DNA from: Allium sativum
Taxonomy: Eukaryota > Streptophyta > Magnoliopsida > Asparagales > Amaryllidaceae
NCBI GenBank assembly: GCA_030737875.1
Contig: CM060926.1
Location: 161,769,579-161,833,578, forward strand
Reading direction: 5' to 3'
Length of the DNA stretch: 64,000 bases
Shown piece by piece: positions 58,197 through 64,000 of the stretch (positions within the stretch are counted from its first letter, which is position 1; every line of letters begins with the position of its first letter). The notes below the pieces were generated by a model, which was not told where the DNA came from, ran no database searches, and saw nothing but the letters and a program-made list of their open reading frames with translations. A program made the translations under genes and the position numbers.

Positions 58197-59280
58197 CCTT
58201 GCATGAGGATTACCCATAGATGAGAATCTTCTGTGTACTGGCATCCCATTAGTGTCCAGATGCAGGTGCTGCAATTCTGGAAGCTCGGAATCCTCCTTTC
58301 ATTTGTTGGTTTCCAGTTCTTGTGCACGTGCTGTTTTGAATTACTTCAGGAATCTGATGGGTTGCCGAAGCAATGCCGAAACATTGGAAGATTTTCTACG
58401 TCTCTGGTGGTCCAACGACTCAGCCAAATCTTTACGCTTTATTCTTTAGCGTCTGATTCCTTGTCTTGTATGATGGCACATTTGGTGTGCCAAGAGTAAG
58501 GCGGTTTTTGATGATGTAAGGATGGATCCTCCTACCATTATCCGAAAAGTAAGGAATGATGTGTTCCTTGCTTTCTGGGGTAGGCCTTTCAGGGGCGGAA
58601 TTGGTTCCCGCTCTAGACGGCTGGCTGTCACCTTTGATGTTTTATCAGTGACCACCGCTCCTAGGGAAGGCATCAGTTGAGTTTTGTTTTTTGCTTTTCA
58701 ATTCTGGTTTTTTCTTCAGTTTTCTACTTTTTCATCTAGTTTTTTTACTTTATCTTTTTTATTATAGCTAGTTTCTCTGCTGCTATCGCCCCCTCCTCCC
58801 CTCTCCCCGGTTTTATGTCGTTTTCTAGTTGTGTAGATCCTGGTTTTTAGGTGCTGGCTTTGGTAAGACAGAAGTTGTTGGACGCTCTAGAGTTGGGTCT
58901 CTGGAGCAGGTGATGCTGAGATTGAAGGTAGAGCAGGAGGATTCCCCTATTTTTCATGTTATTGGACTCTCCTCTCACCTTGTTTAGAGGGAGCTGGAGG
59001 AGCTAGATTTCTAGGAGACCATGGACGACTCTTGGGATCTTCCTTCCGGACCTTCGTTTATAGTCTATGCATTCCCTCGTGGAGATTCGGTTGCTTTGCA
59101 GCTCCTCAGCCTACTGCATTTTCATCTTTCTTGTTTATGACTGTTGTCGTTATTATACTGTTGTGGTGTTGTTTTATATTGTGTGTGCACGTTTTCTATT
59201 TACCGGAAATCGTTTTTGTGAGTCGTAGGAGAATGGCTAGATTCTCCACTTTTGGTATATATTTATTATTATTAAAAAAA
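58197..59280 (+). pseudogene. LINE 2 ORF2 C-terminus and 3' tail
   Basis: Continues the LINE after element I. One frame has LEDFLRLWWSNDSAKSLRFI and, after a stop and shift, KSKAVFDDVRMDPPTIIRKV, which is the end of plant L1 ORF2. It stops near 58680. The 3' UTR (58681-59273) is T-rich, with a long frame (59032 onward) that crosses into gypsy sequence and is not a gene. The A-run is at 59274-59280. Confidence 0.75.
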
Positions 59281-60960
59281 CATAAGTCCTTGAAATACCT
59301 CTTTTCTCAAAAGGAGTTGAATATGCGCCAACAAAGATGGTTGGAATTTTTGGCCGCATATGATTTTGAAATTCAGTATACACCTAGGAAAGGTAATCGT
59401 GTAGCTTATAATAGCCATAAACATCAAACAGTTGTATCAATGATGATAGCCGAATGGTGAGATTTGGAGATGTTGGCTTCCTGTGGAATCATTGTAATAT
59501 GCCTACTCATAGCTCTGGAAGGATGTTGGCTAATTTGGTTATGAGACCGAGCCTATTAGATTGGATTTCTCATGCTCAGATGGAAGATCCTAATTCTTTA
59601 GAGCGTATTCATCGGCTGAAGAATGGAGATAATGTTGATGATTTGAAAGGATTTGCGTTGTATGCTCATGGATGTTTAAGGAAGAAGAGCAGGATCTTTT
59701 TACCTAATATTGCAGGTATTAGACGTGAGGTGATGTGTGATTGCTATTGTTCGCGATATACCATTCACTCAGGTGGCAATAAGATGTATATGGACATGAA
59801 ACGTCTATATTACTAAGAAGGTATGAAGCGCGATATAGGCAAGTATGTAAAGAATTGTATTACCTGCCAATCGGTGAAGTGTGAACACTAAAAGCCTAGC
59901 AGTCTTCTTTAACCATTGGAGATTTCGCTATGGAAAGGGGATTAAGTATCAATGGACTTTATTGATGGATTGCCAACTTCAAAGCAAGGGCACGATAGCA
60001 TATGGGTGGTGGTGGATCATTTGACTAAATCTGCCCATTTTTTCCCAGTCAAGTCAAAAAGGACTGGTTCTTAATTGGCGAAGCTATATGTGAAGGAAGT
60101 TGTTCATCTCCATGGTGTACCTAGCGCTATAGTTTGTGACAGGGATCAATTATCTACTAGTGGATTCTCGAGGAGCTTACAGTCAGCTTTAGGGATTGAA
60201 TATCAGCTCAGCATATCATTCTCAGTCCGATGGGAAAACTGAACGGGTCAACAAGATATTGGAGGATTTGTTGCGTTCTTGTATTATTGATTTAGGCGAG
60301 TCTTAAGAGGACCACCTATGCTTGGTCGAGTTTGCATATAATAATAGCTTTCAGTCCAGTATAGGCATAGCTCCTTTTAAAGCATTGTATGGAAGACCCT
60401 GTAGTTCTCCCGCATGCTGGCTTGAGACTGGGGATAAGTTGGTGCTTGGTCCTAACACTGTGCATGAAGCTTCTGAGAAGGTGGACCTAATTAGAACAAG
60501 GATGAAAGAGGAACAGGATAGACAAAAGTCCTATGTAGACCGACAAAGAATGGACTTGGAATTCAGTGTTAGGGATCATGTATTCATGAAGGTTACTCCT
60601 TTAAAAGGAGTAATGAGGTTCAATAAGACTGGTAAGCTTGCTCTGAGATTTATTGGCCCTTATTCTATTGTGGAGCGAATTGGAAAGCTTGCCTTACCCG
60701 AACACTTATCGAGTGTGCATAACGTATTTCATGTGTCTCACTTGAGAAAGCGTTTGAGGGATTCTGAAGAGGTGATAGAGCCGAAGTAGTTGCAGCAGCT
60801 TGGGATCGCTCCTAACATGACTTTTACTCGAGAGCCTGTTCATATTATTGCCTCTGAGAAGAAAAAGCTTCGTAGTAAAGTGGTTCCGTTAGTCAAGGTG
60901 CAGTGGTCAAGTAATCCAAAGGACTGCAGTTGGGAAACACAAGAGTTGATGTAGAGCATT
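59281..60960 (+). pseudogene. Gypsy G pol: end of RNase H, integrase, C-terminal tail
   Basis: Starts abruptly at [20 protein letters not shown] (RNase H end) after the LINE 2 insertion. A frame break near 59405 is followed by the integrase zinc finger (TIHSGGNKMYMDMKRLYY, then a stop at 59815), [24 protein letters not shown] with the first catalytic Asp, and a damaged second motif (VCDRDQLSTSGF). The third motif is shifted out of frame. A clean stretch 60322-60789 holds [37 protein letters not shown] and [11 protein letters not shown]. The tail LVKVQWSSNPKDCSWE (about 60890-60940) is chromodomain-like. At least ten disabling changes make this an old copy. Confidence 0.88.
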
Positions 60961-61070
60961 ATCCTAACTGTTCGGCGCTTGAGCAAGGTATGTCCTATTG
61001 TTTTGAGTTGAATCTATAATTTAGTTACAGATGTATCTCTTACATAGAAATTGCGTGGACACAATTTTTG

Positions 61071-61082
61071 TAAGGGGAAGTC
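61071..61082 (+). other. Polypurine tract of gypsy G
   Basis: TAAGGGGAAGTC directly before the 3' LTR. Confidence 0.75.
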
Positions 61083-64000
61083 TGTAACAACCCGGGTTTT
61101 TAGGGATACCGAGTTGGGCATCCAATAATAAATTGGTGATAATTATATTAAATTTTTTCGAGAATTAAATAAATGAAAATAAAATATTAAAACCAGAAAA
61201 AAGAAGGGAGTGTAATTATAAGTTAGTGAAAGTTTTGAACAAGTCCTTTGCATGAAATAAAAAGACAAATTCCAATGCAATCGAAAAGTGCAAAATTAGT
61301 GGAAATTTTTTGTTTGATTTCATTAAGTGTTTATTTCAATGTGTGATATTTAAATAATATAAAAATAATGTTTTCATGCTATGCTTTAAGTTATGGAAAA
61401 AAAATTCACTAAATGTTGGAAATTAGTGTAAAGTAAGTTAAAAGGAAGATTTATGTTAATTTTTCAAAAGATGATAAAAGAAAAAAATATAAATAATAAC
61501 AAAAAAAAATTCATTATGTTGGAATACTCTAGAAACAAATTTATCAAGGAGGAAAAAAAAATATCTCATAAAAAGGCAAACCATAATCATTATATTACAT
61601 AAGAAAAATAAAAGGGAAAAGAGAAAAATAATAATTAAGGGGGCTTTGGGTTGGGAAAGTTCTAGAGAGGGGACTATGAATAAAAAGACCACAACCCCTC
61701 ATTTCTCTCAGTTAAAAACAAATAGATACGTATTTTTCTTCTCAGTTAGAAACAACCGAGGAATAGAAACAGAAACCTAAAATTTCTCTCATCCCTAATC
61801 TTCCTATTCAATCAAATTCCTATGCAAACTAAAGATAAAAAAAAGATTCCCAATTTAATAAGTATTCCCTAAACTATTCAATCTTCTTGGGTTTTTTCAA
61901 TTCTTGTAAATAAAGAACATATGATTGTTTTTCCTATTCAATTCCTATTTGTAAAGGGATTCAATCAAAAGACTGATCGATCTCAGAGCAAAAAAAAAAT
62001 TTTAATTGGTGTTGGAGGTGAGTGAAGTTTTAACATTTCTTCTCTTTTTTGTTTGGACTGTGTATGCATGTTGACATATAGGTGAAATTTTTGATTGTAA
62101 ATCATCTCCTTCCTCCATGTATAATTTATTCTTGTAATGTTGGGCAATCAAGATTAGATTTGAAAGAGGGTTATGGTAGTATTGCAAAATTGAAGGCATC
62201 ATACATTGAAATTGGTTGCATTCATACAATTTACTACATGCAAGATATATGTTTAATTGCCTCATGTTTGTTGCATGTATATAATTTTTATCGCATGCAA
62301 GGTATATGTATAATTGACTCATACAAGAACATTTTGATAATTAATGAAAAATATTATTAGACCTTTGTTGGTCTATAAAAAAAAACGAAATTTTCAGTTT
62401 TGATTGGGAAGGAGCAGCTGCAGCTCCAAGAGCTGCAGCCATAGTGCAACCAACTGCACAACAGCAGTGCAGCTGGGCTGCATGGCAGTGGCCCACGCGG
62501 GTTGCACTGTGCAGCCCAAGCGGGATGCACCCCATGCAGCCCAACCTGGCTGCACAGGCAGCCCATCTCTAGGTTGCTCTGAGCAGCCTAGACCAGCTGC
62601 ATGGGGCTGGGCTGCTCTGTGCAGCCTGGGGCGAAATAAAAAATAAATAAAAAAATTAAAATTATTTTCATTTTATAATAAGATTTTCTTTAAAAATAAT
62701 TATATGTTTTATATTAGAAAATTATTGTTTTCTTTAAAAATTTTGAAAGCAAATTATTTTTCCCTACGAGCGAAAATAATAGTATTATATATAAATTAAA
62801 TGGTTGAATAATTTTGTTAATTTCTGTTAAGTTCAACATGCTAAATAATGTCTATGTTTCGTTTTAATACATAAGTATTATGGGGTACTTGTGTATTAGA
62901 GCAAAACGGAAGAGTAACAATCTATGGATAAGTGTTAACCTTTTTGGAAAGTATACTAGGCTTTATAGAACTTACTTTTATGAATGTTACAATGATTGGT
63001 ATTATGTATGGTTTTGGAGTTATAAACACTATGAATTTTTAAGGCATGAATTTACAAAATAATGTTTTAAATACTTTTGATTTTGGGATTGGGATAGATT
63101 GGACTCTGTTGTACCAATGGACCAAAACTCCATCTTGGTCGACCTGATTCATGATCGCTAACTGAATCGGTGGTTTTAAATTTCGCCCATCTACCACCAA
63201 AGGTCAACGGTCTGCTACATTGGGCAATTTTGTTGTTTCATCGGGATTCCCGATCGGCGGGTCACGAACTACAGTAGATGGAGGCATAGGGGTACCACGT
63301 GTAGTACCGTGAGCGGGTAGAATACGGCCTTCGCCTTAGACCGTCTTGGTTATCTTGGGTTGATCGCCAGGTGTGTGTTATGGCGTTATGAGTAAGCTAC
63401 TGTGCTGATGTCTCCACGTGCGCTCGAGCTCTACCATGCGATTTTACAAAACTAGCATTTGTTTATTTGATATATGTTATGAGTCATGTTATATTTATCC
63501 CATAGTTCCCATAATTCTTTATTACCTTCTTATTTGTTTGGATGATGTTGGGAAATTACCCATGTTAATTTGGAAACCCGGTATTTTAACCAACGTGTGT
63601 ACTTATTATATTATCATATTGCTTTACATATGATAATTGTGTTGGTATTGTATTGAGTTACATACATTACCTATGCCTTTTAATCTATATGTGTACTTTT
63701 TATGGTATCATATTGCTTTGCATATGATAATTGTGTTGGTATTGTATTGAGTTACATACAATACTGATGCCTGGTATTATGGCTTATTTAATGTGATGAT
63801 TATACAAAATTGTTCATATATAGTAACATTCAGATGTCTCATGTTGACTTATACATGTGGCATCATTTATCTTTTGTTGTCAAATTTTGATGTCCATAGA
63901 TTCATACTTCACTCATACTAGAAATAGTCTGACCCGTGTGATTTATTTTTACAATCCTCGGGTCGGGTAGAGGATTGTTCGCAGGTTAGGTTGCGTGGAT
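61083..64000 (+). repeat. Gypsy D/G 3' LTR (runs out of the window)
   Basis: TGTAACAACCCGGGTTTTTAG onward. It matches 17798-17960 plus 40690-45541 without the C and MULE insertions, and has about 330 bp (61688-62017) that the other copy lacks. It includes a GGCTGCA array (62411-62630). From 63377 to 64000 the LTR continues beyond the point where copia F cut the other copy. It is AT-rich and holds a direct repeat of GCATATGATAATTGTGTTGG (63625 and 63719 region). No gene. Confidence 0.85.
62411..62630. repeat. GGCTGCA/TGCAGCC hairpin array in the 3' LTR of G
   Basis: Counterpart of 44514-44805, shorter by about 70 bp. The inverted units are kept although many flanking bases changed. Confidence 0.8.

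Larger units (their letters stand above)
49940..59280 (+). mobile_element. LINE 2, 5'-truncated L1-type element split by element I
   Basis: RT and C-terminal ORF2 sequence (49940-51426), element I at 51427-58196, then the rest of ORF2 (58197-58680), a 3' UTR, and an A-run at 59274-59280 that abuts gypsy G coding sequence. LINE 2 therefore inserted in the RNase H region of G. The 5' part is lost at the filler junction. Confidence 0.85.
17798..64000 (+). mobile_element. Gypsy D/G, old chromovirus-type element hosting most later insertions
   Basis: Two copies of one LTR family in the same orientation, 17798-45541 (interrupted) and 61083 to the window end, bracket a remnant of pol (59281-60960). 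The LTRs start TGTAATAACCCG and TGTAACAACCCG. The 5' copy holds gypsy C at 17961-40684 and a MULE at 41463-44392, and is cut by copia F at 45542. Primer site, gag, protease and RT are missing: they were lost in a deletion whose scar lies near 49840-49940. That both LTRs are from one insertion is likely but not proven. Confidence 0.65.

Noticed and set aside
59032..59460. 142-codon frame with hydrophobic stretches that looks like a membrane protein
   Set aside because: It runs from the LINE 2 3' UTR through the poly-A tail into gypsy RNase H, so it is a chance fusion frame.

Overview
This window is a retrotransposon graveyard from a plant nuclear genome, most likely a repeat-rich eudicot. The evidence is AT-rich DNA, tRNA-Met primer sites (TGGTATCAGAGC), Ty3/gypsy chromoviruses with long LTRs, Ty1/copia elements including Sirevirus-like ones, plant L1-type LINEs, a Tat-type gypsy derivative and a Mutator-like (MULE) DNA element. 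I found no host gene, rRNA, tRNA, CRISPR array or bacterial feature. Almost every base can be assigned to a mobile element, and the only long intact reading frames are a complete gypsy gag-pol (22394-26884) and a Sirevirus-type gag (46995-48071).

Layout, left to right. 1-2432: an LTR (A) ending inside or against LINE 1. About 2433-9953: LINE 1 (ORF1, endonuclease, RT, zinc finger, poly-A), split by a 2.0-kb internally deleted copia (J, 5509-7514). 9954-15727: element B, a gypsy-like element with LTRs of about 3.6 kb around a 2-kb interior without genes. 15728-17797: truncated minus-strand copia E (pol plus the start of a downstream ORF). From 17798 to beyond the window: an old gypsy element (D/G). 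Its 5' LTR was hit by gypsy C (17961-40684, minus strand, TSD CAAGT), which was itself hit by the complete gypsy H (19263-30373, TSD CTTAC). The same 5' LTR also received a 2.9-kb MULE (41463-44392, 9-bp TSD) and the pol-less Sirevirus-like copia F (45542 to about 49840). After a deletion junction with filler DNA come LINE 2 (about 49940-59280), split by a Tat-type gag-only element I (51427-58196, TSD CCTTG), then the degenerate RNase H-integrase end of G and its 3' LTR (61083-64000).

The insertion histories are read from target-site duplications and, for C, H and the MULE, from the empty site present in a second LTR copy within the window. H is the youngest large insertion: its LTRs differ by roughly 20 substitutions and three indels over 2.9 kb, counted by eye.

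The most interesting signals are regulatory. (1) A pair of ATGTCGACAT palindromes, 22-23 bp start to start, lies upstream of the TATA box in the copia F LTR. It recurs between gag and the extra 3' ORF of F, and again between pol and the extra ORF of copia E, which suggests an internal promoter for that ORF. (2) The two gypsy families H and C share a promoter block made of a palindromic E2F-type site (GGCGGGAAA/TTTCCCGCC), then an array of GTCGAC inverted repeats, then a TATA box about 0.2 kb downstream. (3) The G LTRs carry a GC-rich array of GGCTGCA/TGCAGCC hairpins in otherwise AT-rich DNA. (4) The Tat-type element has three different minisatellites in its 3' region.
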